Source: MGBC108787 sp964591225
GTDB lineage: Bacteria > Bacillota_I > Bacilli_A > RF39 > UBA660
Direction: 5' to 3'
DNA: 25,025 bases
Assembly (NCBI GenBank): GCA_964591225.1
Contig: CAZQAO010000008.1
Location: 1-25,025 of the forward strand
Part shown: piece after piece, positions 1 through 6,397 of the stretch
How positions within the stretch are numbered: position 1 is the first letter of the stretch
Layout of the letters: every line of letters starts with the position of its first letter
Program-made: the position numbers and the translations under genes
Notes under the pieces: model-generated
Told to the model about the DNA's origin: nothing
The model's database searches: none
The model's input: only the letters and a program-made list of their open reading frames with translations

Positions 1-611
1 CCAATTAAAGACATCGAAATATTTATTTTTAATGATGAAATGATGGTGGGATAAGATTCGGGAATGACAACTTTGGTAAGAATTTGTAAGGGATTAGCTT
101 GATAAGATTTTAATAATTTAATTTTATAAGGATCAGTATTTAGAAAACCATTATAAATGGTCATAATACTAATAATTAAGTTAATTAAAATAGCCATTAC
201 AATAATTGATTTAGTATTAGCTCCAGCCCAGATTATAATAATAGGTCCTAGTGCTACTTTGGGTAGCGAATTAAGCATGGTTAAAAAAGGATCAACTATT
301 TTGGCGACAATTTTAAATTCATAGAGAATAATACTTACGATAAATCCTAAGGATATACCTAAAATAAAAGCGATAATGGTTTCTAATAAAGTTGTCATTA
401 TATGAGATATTAAGTTGTAACTAGTATATAAAGTGGAGATTGTTTTGATAATTTTTAAAGGACTGGAAAAAATAAATGGATTGATTATTTTTTGATCAGA
501 TAGAAATTGCCATAGACCTAAAAATAAAATAATAATTAGTACTTGAATACAGATAATAAATATTTTAGTACGATGATTCTTTTTAATAAATTGATTCTGT
601 TCTTTAGACAT
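1..611 (-). CDS. ABC transporter permease, SsuC/TauC-type (partial, C-terminus beyond the window)
   Basis: Inner component of an ABC importer in the cytoplasmic membrane. Translating the minus strand from the ATG at 609-611 gives about 203 residues with no stop before the window edge. The start is a short basic segment, then a hydrophobic helix (roughly residues 15-35), then further helices containing FILGISLGFIVSII and PKVALGPIIIIWAG; the last is typical of the BPD_transp_1 fold in nitrate/sulfonate/taurine/thiamine-precursor transporters. The stretch PESYPTIISSLKI near the edge fits the cytoplasmic EAA loop that contacts the ATPase. The start codon overlaps the end of the ATPase gene by 8 nt, which implies translational coupling. 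The frame and family are clear; the substrate is not. Confidence 0.88.
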   Translation of the reverse strand, partial: MSKEQNQFIKKNHRTKIFIICIQVLIIILFLGLWQFLSDQKIINPFIFSSPLKIIKTISTLYTSYNLISHIMTTLLETIIAFILGISLGFIVSIILYEFKIVAKIVDPFLTMLNSLPKVALGPIIIIWAGANTKSIIVMAILINLIISIMTIYNGFLNTDPYKIKLLKSYQANPLQILTKVVIPESYPTIISSLKINISMSLI

Positions 612-1350
612 TAATATCTAAATCCTTCCATATTTGATCATAGTATTCACTAAATTTTTTATCTTTACGATTACTGATAGGATCACTTCGATTTTCTAAT
701 TCAATATTATAGGTCTTTTTAACTGTACATGGTCTTTTGGATAATACATAGATTTTTGAAGCAATAGAAACTGCTTCCCCAATATCATGGGTAACAATAA
801 TAGCAGTTTGTTTTTCTTTTTTAATAATATTATAGACATCGTTACTAACTGCTAAACGACTTTGATAATCTAGGGCATTAAAGGGTTCATCTAATAATAA
901 AATATCTGGTTTTAAAGCTAATGTTCTAATTAGAGCCACCCTTTGTTTCATGCCCCCGGATAAACATTTGGGATATTTATCTTTAAATTCATATAAGTTA
1001 TATTTTTTTAATAAAGATAAAACATAATCTTGATTTTCTTTAGTATTTATTTTTTGAATTTTTAAACCAATTAAACAGTTTTCATAAATAGAAAGCCAAG
1101 GAAATAAACAATCACTTTGAAACATATAACCGATTTTGGAATTGTTTTTAAATTTAATCTGACCTGAACTAGGGGTATCTAAACCAGCAATAATATTTAA
1201 TAATGTCGATTTGCCACAACCACTAGTTCCTACTAAAGCAATAAAATCTCCTTTGTTTACTTCAATATTAATATCTTTGATAGCTTCAATTTCACCATCT
1301 AGGGTATGATAGTTTTTACTCACATGCGAAATTTCTAAGATATTATTCAT
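604..1350 (-). CDS. ABC transporter ATP-binding protein (SsuB/TauB/NrtD class)
   Basis: Cytoplasmic ATPase that would power the importer encoded on both sides of it; 248 aa, normal for the family. Visible motifs in order: Walker A GTSGCGKST (about residues 42-50), Q-loop in GYMFQSD (about 75), ABC signature LSGGMKQR (about 130), Walker B ILLLDEP (about 150) and the switch histidine in IIVTHD. The Q-loop context FQSDCLFPWLSIYEN is characteristic of the nitrate/sulfonate/taurine branch, where FQ...LLPW is usual. The ATG at 1348-1350 overlaps the 3' end of the binding-protein gene by 8 nt, and the gene's own 3' end overlaps the permease by 8 nt. No strong ribosome site precedes it, which suggests reinitiation after the upstream gene. 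Substrate unknown. Confidence 0.95.
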   Translation of the reverse strand: MNNILEISHVSKNYHTLDGEIEAIKDINIEVNKGDFIALVGTSGCGKSTLLNIIAGLDTPSSGQIKFKNNSKIGYMFQSDCLFPWLSIYENCLIGLKIQKINTKENQDYVLSLLKKYNLYEFKDKYPKCLSGGMKQRVALIRTLALKPDILLLDEPFNALDYQSRLAVSNDVYNIIKKEKQTAIIVTHDIGEAVSIASKIYVLSKRPCTVKKTYNIELENRSDPISNRKDKKFSEYYDQIWKDLDINV

Positions 1351-2338
1351 GATAGAAATTATTGATTAATTTATCATATGGAGCATATTCAGTGATTAAA
1401 TCTGCATCTAACATGATGTTTTCTAAATTCTTATACATTTCTTCACTGATATAGGGAGTTGTAAGCCATGAATCATATTTTTTATAGTTATCGACGATAG
1501 TTGTTAAATCCGTTAAAGATAGATCAGGGAATTGTGGTAATATGGTCGTGGCAATTTTCTCAGCTGAGTTTTCTTCTACATATTGTAATCCTTTATTAAT
1601 TGCTTGCGTAAATTTTTTAATGATATCTTCATTGTTTTCTAGGTAACTTTTACGGGCATAGAAAGCCGTGTAGGGCATTTCCCCCGAATACTTGCCAATA
1701 CTTGCTACTATATATCCATTTCCTTGTTTAACTAAATTAGTAGCATTTGGTTCAAATAGGTTAACAAAATCTCCTACTCCTGCTAAGAATGAACCTGATA
1801 GTGAAGCAAATTCAATACTAGTATTAATATTGATATCTTTACTATCCACTCCTTCATTTTTTAAAGCATTTTGAAAATTTAAGATGGGCATGCCTCCCAT
1901 TCTACCAGCTAAAATTTCTTTGCCTTTTAAATCTTCTAAAGTAAAATTATCTATTTTTTCCCGGGATACAATAAATTGGCCATCTCTTTTAGTAAGGCCA
2001 CTAAAAGTTACTAAATAATCTTCTTCTCCGCCATTATAAACATAGATAGCACTTTCGGGACCAGCAAAGCCAATTTCGACATCGTTGGATAAGACTGCTG
2101 CTGCTACTTTATCTGCTCCACTAGTTAATATTAAATCAATATCGATACCTTGTTCTTGGAAGTAGCCATTTTCTATTGCAACATAAAGTGGGGCATAAAA
2201 AGCACTATGGGTTACTTCTGCTAAACGAACTGTTTCTAAGTTATCTTTTGGTTTATCATTGGTTAATTTAATTATCGAAATAACTACAAGAACAATAACA
2301 ATTACCCCAATGCCAACTTTTAATAATTTTGCTTTCAA
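1343..2338 (-). CDS. NMT1/THI5-like substrate-binding protein of an ABC importer, TTG start
   Basis: Extracytoplasmic solute-binding protein, first gene of the importer operon; about 331 aa. Family features are the opening strand VRLAEVTHSAFYAPLYVAIE, the domain-hinge pattern GYFQEQGIDIDL, GSFLAGVGDFVNLFEP and the ISEEMYKNL helix near the end. I place the start at the TTG at 2336-2338 because GGAGGA lies just upstream at the right distance and the product then opens MKAKLLKVG, a basic N-terminus followed by a hydrophobic helix (about residues 7-23). An ATG 14 codons further upstream has no such site and would put a polar extension before the signal. The signal region has no cysteine, so there is no lipobox; the protein is probably held by an uncleaved helix. 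Ligand class (thiamine or riboflavin precursor, alkylsulfonate, other) cannot be read from sequence. Confidence 0.9.
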   Translation of the reverse strand: MKAKLLKVGIGVIVIVLVVISIIKLTNDKPKDNLETVRLAEVTHSAFYAPLYVAIENGYFQEQGIDIDLILTSGADKVAAAVLSNDVEIGFAGPESAIYVYNGGEEDYLVTFSGLTKRDGQFIVSREKIDNFTLEDLKGKEILAGRMGGMPILNFQNALKNEGVDSKDININTSIEFASLSGSFLAGVGDFVNLFEPNATNLVKQGNGYIVASIGKYSGEMPYTAFYARKSYLENNEDIIKKFTQAINKGLQYVEENSAEKIATTILPQFPDLSLTDLTTIVDNYKKYDSWLTTPYISEEMYKNLENIMLDADLITEYAPYDKLINNFYHE

Positions 2339-2363
2339 ATATATTCCTCCTTTTTCTACAAGT

Positions 2364-2392
2364 ATTATATTCTTTTCCAATAAATATGTTAT
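2364..2392 (-). promoter_or_regulatory. Candidate promoter of the ABC importer operon
   Basis: On the minus strand a perfect TATAAT lies at 2369-2364, with a weak -35-like ATAACA 17 nt upstream (2392-2387). Transcription would start about 20 nt before the TTG start codon. That leaves no room for a riboswitch in the leader. Confidence 0.45.
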
Positions 2393-2456
2393 TTTTTGCC
2401 AAATATTGTTAATCTAAATCTTAAAATGCCATCCATATTATTAACGGAGGTGTCCG

Positions 2457-2630
2457 ATGACTGAAAAAGAATTATTATATTTAAGTGATGCAGTAAATCA
2501 TGAAATTTATATGGTACAAACGTGTGATGAAGTAAGTGATTGTTTGCAAGATAAGAATTTAATAAAGTTTGTTAAAAAAATGAAGAAAAAACATGAAAGT
2601 TTATTAGAAATGATAATAAATCTACTTTAG
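2457..2630 (+). CDS. Small CotF-like (spore-coat-family) helical protein, 57 aa
   Basis: Reading from the ATG at 2457 gives a 57-residue protein that opens MTEKELLYLSDAVNHE and ends EMIINLL. A strong GGAGG lies 6 nt before the start. It looks like a two-helix amphipathic protein, with two cysteines (in VQTCDEVSDC) and a lysine-rich middle. The N-terminal pattern (EKELLYL.DA..HE....) resembles the short partner proteins found beside CotF-type (COG5577) genes in Clostridia and Bacilli. The next gene starts 13 nt later and is the fuller CotF-like protein, so the two are probably co-transcribed and may form a hetero-oligomer. Homology to spore coat proteins does not prove that this organism sporulates. 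Confidence 0.75.
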   Translation: MTEKELLYLSDAVNHEIYMVQTCDEVSDCLQDKNLIKFVKKMKKKHESLLEMIINLL

Positions 2631-2643
2631 AAAGGGGATAACT

Positions 2644-2919
2644 ATGACCGACAAGTTTTTAATGGAAAATATTTTATATACTAGTAAAGTAATTAATGAT
2701 TTATATTTACATGGTGTAATTGAATCTAGTAATACCGAAGTAATGAATCTTTTTAATACGTTATTAAAAGAATCGTTAAAGATGCATAATGAGCTTTATA
2801 AAGCAATGGAAAATGCTAAAATCTATACAACTACTAATGCGGAGATAACTAAAGTTAATAAAGTAAAACAACAAATTATTAGTAGTTTAAAAAAGAGTAA
2901 CACCGCTAAGGGAGAATAA
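2644..2919 (+). CDS. CotF-like (COG5577-type) ferritin-like helical protein, 91 aa
   Basis: All-helical soluble protein without signal peptide. The segment TSKVINDLYLHGVIESSN (about residues 13-30), followed by a pattern of LLKESLKMHNELYKAM and a tail TTTNAEITKVNKVKQQI, matches what I remember of the CotF/spore-coat family in Clostridia (LYLHGTIESS..., ...IYK.MEEKGWY). AAAGGGG precedes the ATG by about 8 nt. It follows the 57-aa protein after 13 nt, forming a two-gene unit that diverges from the ABC importer. Family members include outer spore coat proteins and vegetative proteins of unknown function. I cannot tell which applies, because no other sporulation gene is visible here. Confidence 0.8.
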   Translation: MTDKFLMENILYTSKVINDLYLHGVIESSNTEVMNLFNTLLKESLKMHNELYKAMENAKIYTTTNAEITKVNKVKQQIISSLKKSNTAKGE

Positions 2920-2960
2920 CACTTCCTTTTTCTTTGCTTTAAAAACCCTTGAATATAGAG

Positions 2961-2981
2961 TATAATACCTAGGTAAGGAGG
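2961..2981 (+). promoter_or_regulatory. -10 box and ribosome site of the thioredoxin-like gene
   Basis: A perfect TATAAT at 2961-2966 is followed by AAGGAGG at 2975-2981, 5 nt before the ATG at 2987. The leader would be only about 10 nt long. A -35-like TTTAAA lies 17 nt upstream of the -10. Confidence 0.5.
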
Positions 2982-2986
2982 AAGTT

Positions 2987-3547
2987 ATGAAAAAAGTAAA
3001 ATCACTCTTTTTATTAGCGATGGTTTTTCTTTTATTACCACTTATGGTAGCAGCTAATGAAAAAGTCAATGTTTATCTTTTTCGGGGGCAAGGGTGTGGA
3101 TATTGTGCTAATGCTTTAGCTTTTTTTGATAGTTTAGATGTAGAAACGCGCAGTACTTTTCATTTAGTAGATTTTGAGGTTTGGCATAATGCTGCTAATA
3201 AGGCAAAGATGGAAAAAGTAGCAGCTTATTTTAACGATGAAATTAAAGGAGTACCATATATTATTATTGGAGATAAAACTTATAGTGGTTTTAAAGACGA
3301 TTTTAAAGAAGCAATCTTAAATGATATTAAAACCGCTTATGAAAATAAAGATGGTACGTATAAAGATGTTGTAGCAAGTATTATTCCTATTACTGAAACA
3401 AATAATACTTTAGTAACTATTGTCCTTATTTTAGTAGTGGTGGGAGCTATTGTTTTCTTTATTTATATGGCAAGAGATAACAAGTCATCACACCAAAAAC
3501 AACCAGCCAAAAAGAAAACTTCTACTAAAGGGAAATCAAAAAAATAA
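2987..3547 (+). CDS. Membrane-anchored extracytoplasmic thioredoxin/glutaredoxin-fold protein (CGYC)
   Basis: Predicted thiol-disulfide protein on the outer face of the membrane, 186 aa. Residues 1-23 form a signal peptide or anchor (MKKVKSLFLLAMVFLLLPL). The domain starts KVNVYLFRGQGCGYC, with active-site CGYC around residues 37-40. The cis-proline is in KGVPYIIIGDKTYSGF (about 84-99). A single hydrophobic helix around 138-160 is followed by a tail of Lys/Thr/Ser, which by the positive-inside rule lies in the cytoplasm. The two anchors leave the redox domain outside. The central dipeptide GY is closer to glutaredoxin (PYC) than to TlpA/ResA proteins. No CcdA or DsbB partner is encoded nearby. 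Function as oxidase, reductase or isomerase is open. Confidence 0.85.
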   Translation: MKKVKSLFLLAMVFLLLPLMVAANEKVNVYLFRGQGCGYCANALAFFDSLDVETRSTFHLVDFEVWHNAANKAKMEKVAAYFNDEIKGVPYIIIGDKTYSGFKDDFKEAILNDIKTAYENKDGTYKDVVASIIPITETNNTLVTIVLILVVVGAIVFFIYMARDNKSSHQKQPAKKKTSTKGKSKK

Positions 3548-3571
3548 AGCTGTAATTCTAAGCTTTATTTT
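3541..3571. terminator. Bidirectional terminator overlapping both stop codons
   Basis: A perfect 11-bp inverted repeat, AAAATAAAGCT (3541-3551) and AGCTTTATTTT (3561-3571), with a 9-nt loop and A/T tracts on both sides. It contains the stop codon of the plus-strand gene (3545-3547) and that of the minus-strand gene (3558-3560), so it can end transcription from both directions. Confidence 0.85.
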
Positions 3572-4103
3572 TTATATACTTAACAATATCGATGATACTA
3601 GAAAGAATCATGAAAACACCGACGATACTAAAGACAATATTTTCTGCTAATATGGTATATAAACCAATACCTACTAAGATAATACCAATTGTTAAAGATA
3701 CATAGTTACGAATATTAATCGAAGTAATTATTTTATCAACTCCATTAATAATTAAAAGTACGCCAATGATAAATCTTAAGAAAGTTTCAATAGCTCCTGC
3801 TAAAATAATAACTAGTAAACCAACACATATAGCACCGATACCTAATATTAATTGACTCGTCATATCAACTCGCAATTCTTTTTCTAATCGATAATAACCA
3901 ATTAATTTATAGACACCAAAGGCTATACCTAAAGCCCCTAAAATATAACAGACGATAATCACGGCTTTACTAGAATTCGTAACTAAAACTAATCCGATAC
4001 AAAGAAAAATAATGGGAATAACTAGATTATAAAAATTGTCTTTGCTTTTATCATTTTTATTACTTTTTTTCGGCTTAATTAATGTTTCTTTTTGTTCTTT
4101 CAT
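3558..4103 (-). CDS. DUF308/HdeD-like membrane protein
   Basis: Integral membrane protein of 181 aa. A charged cytoplasmic N-terminus of about 25 residues, rich in Lys and Asp/Asn, precedes about six hydrophobic helices arranged as pairs. Each pair shows the glycine-rich signature of DUF308 (IGLVLVTNSSKAVIIVCYILGALGI; LRFIIGVLLIINGVDKI; VGIGLYTI...VGVFMILSSIIDI). HdeD of E. coli, the best-known relative, is linked to acid resistance, but the mechanism is unknown and that role should not be carried over. A ribosome site GAAAGGAAG precedes the ATG. A second DUF308 protein, different in sequence, lies at 24388-24930. Confidence 0.85.
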   Translation of the reverse strand: MKEQKETLIKPKKSNKNDKSKDNFYNLVIPIIFLCIGLVLVTNSSKAVIIVCYILGALGIAFGVYKLIGYYRLEKELRVDMTSQLILGIGAICVGLLVIILAGAIETFLRFIIGVLLIINGVDKIITSINIRNYVSLTIGIILVGIGLYTILAENIVFSIVGVFMILSSIIDIVKYIKNKA

Positions 4104-4173
4104 ACTAACTTCCTTTCAATTTTATATTACTCGTTATTTTATGAATTAGCAAGTAGAAATATGGCCAAAGGTA

Positions 4174-4182
4174 TGTTATAAT
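4174..4182 (+). promoter_or_regulatory. Extended -10 promoter for the 4209-6328 operon
   Basis: TGTTATAAT, a perfect extended -10. AAAGGGG at 4194-4200 serves as the ribosome site for the ATG at 4209. Confidence 0.65.
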
Positions 4183-4208
4183 TAAATCAAAATAAAGGGG
4201 CAATTGCT

Positions 4209-5972
4209 ATGTTAAAGAAAGATACTATTTTAAAGGTGTTTAAAAAATATGGTTTTTATTCTTTAAATCGTGCACCTTATTTATATCAAAACGAAGAAGA
4301 TACCGGAGTCTATTTTTTATGGCCGACCAAACATTTTGGTAATTTAGAACGGGTTTTATTTTTTGATGATGAAGAACAGTTAGAAGAAGAAATTTATAAA
4401 TATTGGTGGTTTTTAAAATATAAGAATAATTATGAAATTGATATTGTTTTAGATAATTATGAAAAGCTAAGTCCCAAAGTAACTTATGAGATGAATGGTA
4501 AACCGATTACTAAAGAGATGATGAAGAGTCTAACATTACCATTAGATAAAGAAAAAGAAGAAGAACAAATCAAAAAAAAGCAATTGATAAGAACCGCCAG
4601 TTTATTAATTGCTATTCTAAGAGAAAAATTTAAGATTCAAAATGAAACTTATTTTAAAGTTACGGAATATCAAGAAAAGTTAAAAAAATTAACCAATACT
4701 TATCAAAAAAAATTAAATCAATATAATAAATCAAAAGAAGAAATTCCCGAATCTTATGAATTATTAGTAGATGATTACGACGAAAGTGATAAATTAGCTG
4801 ATACTTTATATGATGAATTACTAACAATTGATACAGTCTTAAATTTACAGTCTTTTTTAGCTTCTTTATTTTCTTATTTACAAGAAATAGATGAAAGTGA
4901 TACCCATTTACAAAATGTTTATTTGTTTAATCGTTATCCTTATGAAATTGAAGATTTAGAAAAAAAGATTCAAATATTAAATGATGCTTTAGAAAAGAAA
5001 AAAGGGGTATTTAAACCCAAACAAAATATTTTAGATTTATTAAAACAAGTGGATGCTACTAGTGCTTGTACGAAAATGATCAACGTCAATTTATATGTCG
5101 AAAAAGAACAAAAAAGATTAGCTGAATTGTATCAAAAATATCGGACCATCGATATTACTATTTTAGGAGATTATATTATTAATTATGAAAAATTAGCGAT
5201 TGATATCCCGGAATTAATTCCTACGCAAACATCTGTTCCAATGTTTAAAAAAGATGAAGTCTTAACTTCTATTAAAGCTATCTATGAATCTTTATCTCGC
5301 AAAGAAAAGGCGGCTTGTCATGTAGCTAGTTCATTTTTAAAAGAGGGTTTAAATATTTTATATACTCTTAAAAATCATAGTAATATTGAGGCCGTATTAC
5401 AAGAACTTAAAACTACGGAACAATTAGCAGTCTTCCAAGAAGAATTTCGCTATCTTGATTACTATTTAAATGCTAAAGTTCGAGTTAAGTATCTATCCAT
5501 TTTGAAAATTAATACCTTTGAAACTTTTATGGCTTCGTTGTTAGAAACTATGCAAGTTTTAGACCAAATAAATAAATGTGTTCCCAAAAATTTTGTCGCT
5601 TATACTACTTCTTATGATCAAGAAATTATTCCTTTATATTTAAAAAGTCTTCACTATTTAGAAGCCCAAACTTCTCATATAGTACTGGTAAATCAAGGTA
5701 TACCGCTATTTTATTCCCCTGTTCAAATTATTAAACCTTTAGATATTGTTGAAAATAATGAATTAGTTTTACGCGAAAAAGATACTTTATTTGTTTTAAA
5801 AGATTATTTACAAATACAAGAAAAAAGGGATAAAATAAAAGTAACTAATTATAAAAAAGATAAAATAATTAAAAGAAAGAATTATGTATTAGTAAGTATG
5901 ATGAAAGAAAAAAATAAGTGTACTTATTTTAAAGATACTTTTTTACCTTTAGAAAGGATAAACGAAAAATGA
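4209..5972 (+). CDS. Conserved-looking protein of unknown function, 587 aa
   Basis: I do not recognise the family. The protein is soluble, has no signal peptide or membrane helix, and is very rich in Lys, Glu, Leu and Tyr. The first about 110 residues look like a compact aromatic domain (KYGFYSLNRAPYLYQNEEDT, FLWPTKHFGNLERVLFF, YKYWWFLKYKNNYEID). Residues about 115-330 are charged and probably form long helices or coiled coils (KEKEEEQIKKKQ, KVTEYQEKLKKLTNTYQKKL). The C-terminal part (about 350-587) mixes helices with a beta-rich end (HIVLVNQGIPLFYSPVQIIKP, NYVLVSMMKEKNKCTYFKD). It shares an ATGA stop/start overlap (5969-5972) with a small membrane protein, so the pair probably works together, with the large protein perhaps docking at the membrane. 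The gene has its own extended -10 promoter. Confidence 0.85.
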   Translation: MLKKDTILKVFKKYGFYSLNRAPYLYQNEEDTGVYFLWPTKHFGNLERVLFFDDEEQLEEEIYKYWWFLKYKNNYEIDIVLDNYEKLSPKVTYEMNGKPITKEMMKSLTLPLDKEKEEEQIKKKQLIRTASLLIAILREKFKIQNETYFKVTEYQEKLKKLTNTYQKKLNQYNKSKEEIPESYELLVDDYDESDKLADTLYDELLTIDTVLNLQSFLASLFSYLQEIDESDTHLQNVYLFNRYPYEIEDLEKKIQILNDALEKKKGVFKPKQNILDLLKQVDATSACTKMINVNLYVEKEQKRLAELYQKYRTIDITILGDYIINYEKLAIDIPELIPTQTSVPMFKKDEVLTSIKAIYESLSRKEKAACHVASSFLKEGLNILYTLKNHSNIEAVLQELKTTEQLAVFQEEFRYLDYYLNAKVRVKYLSILKINTFETFMASLLETMQVLDQINKCVPKNFVAYTTSYDQEIIPLYLKSLHYLEAQTSHIVLVNQGIPLFYSPVQIIKPLDIVENNELVLREKDTLFVLKDYLQIQEKRDKIKVTNYKKDKIIKRKNYVLVSMMKEKNKCTYFKDTFLPLERINEK

Positions 5973-6328
5973 AAAAACAAGAATCAACTAAAAAAAGTAT
6001 TTTTGATCCTATATATCGCTTTTATAATCTATTATTAGATATTGGTAGTGCTTTTAAAGCGGGGGATACGAAAAAAAGAATCAGTATTGTGACCGATTTA
6101 TGTATTTTAGTAGTAATTACCTGTTTTTTAAAAATACCCTTTATTTTTATTAGAGATTTAGGAGATAATTTAATCGGCGTATTCTTAAAAAATAATATGA
6201 ATGTCTTAGCTATTTGGGGTCTTATTATCGAATTAGTTTATGTTTTCTTAGCTTTAACATTCTTTATTCGAACTTTAAAAAAATGGGTTAATAATTTACA
6301 AACCGAAAAAGAAGTAGTTCCAAAGTAA
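5969..6328 (+). CDS. Small membrane protein of unknown function, 119 aa
   Basis: Family not recognised. A basic N-terminal stretch (about 40 residues, ending DTKKRISIV) leads into a hydrophobic helix TDLCILVVITCFLKIPFIFI, an amphipathic segment (RDLGDNLIGVFLKNN) and a second long helix (NVLAIWGLIIELVYVFLALTFFI). A basic C-terminal tail follows (RTLKKWVNNLQTEKE). Both tails are positively charged, so both probably face the cytoplasm. The start codon overlaps the stop of the 587-aa gene (ATGA), a strong sign of coupled translation and a shared role, for example as the membrane anchor of the larger protein. This last point is inference. Confidence 0.8.
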   Translation: MKKQESTKKSIFDPIYRFYNLLLDIGSAFKAGDTKKRISIVTDLCILVVITCFLKIPFIFIRDLGDNLIGVFLKNNMNVLAIWGLIIELVYVFLALTFFIRTLKKWVNNLQTEKEVVPK

Positions 6329-6345
6329 AATGAACTCTTTTTTTT
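6316..6345 (+). terminator. Weak intrinsic terminator after the two-gene operon
   Basis: AGTTC (6316-6320) can pair with GAACT (6332-6336) around the stop codon. An eight-T run follows at 6338-6345. The stem is only 5 bp, so the call rests mainly on the T-tract. Confidence 0.35.
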
Positions 6346-6364
6346 CGATAAAATTTTCGATTTG

Positions 6365-6373
6365 TGGTAAAAT
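6365..6373 (+). promoter_or_regulatory. Extended -10 promoter of uvrA
   Basis: TGGTAAAAT lies about 25 nt before the uvrA start. AAAGGA at 6383-6388 is the ribosome site. Confidence 0.55.
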
Positions 6374-6397
6374 AAGTAACGCAAAGGAATGGTCGTT

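Noticed and set aside
1692..1874. Plus-strand frame opposite the binding-protein gene
   Set aside because: It is a shadow of the minus-strand gene, with no ribosome site. The same holds for frames opposite uvrA (8050-8334), tex (11336-11539) and the second DUF308 gene (24365-24568, 24767-24988).
2339..2456. Possible TPP or FMN riboswitch before the NMT1/THI5-like binding protein
   Set aside because: The leader is only about 20 nt after the -10 box, and no CUGAGA-type or RFN-type conserved core is present.
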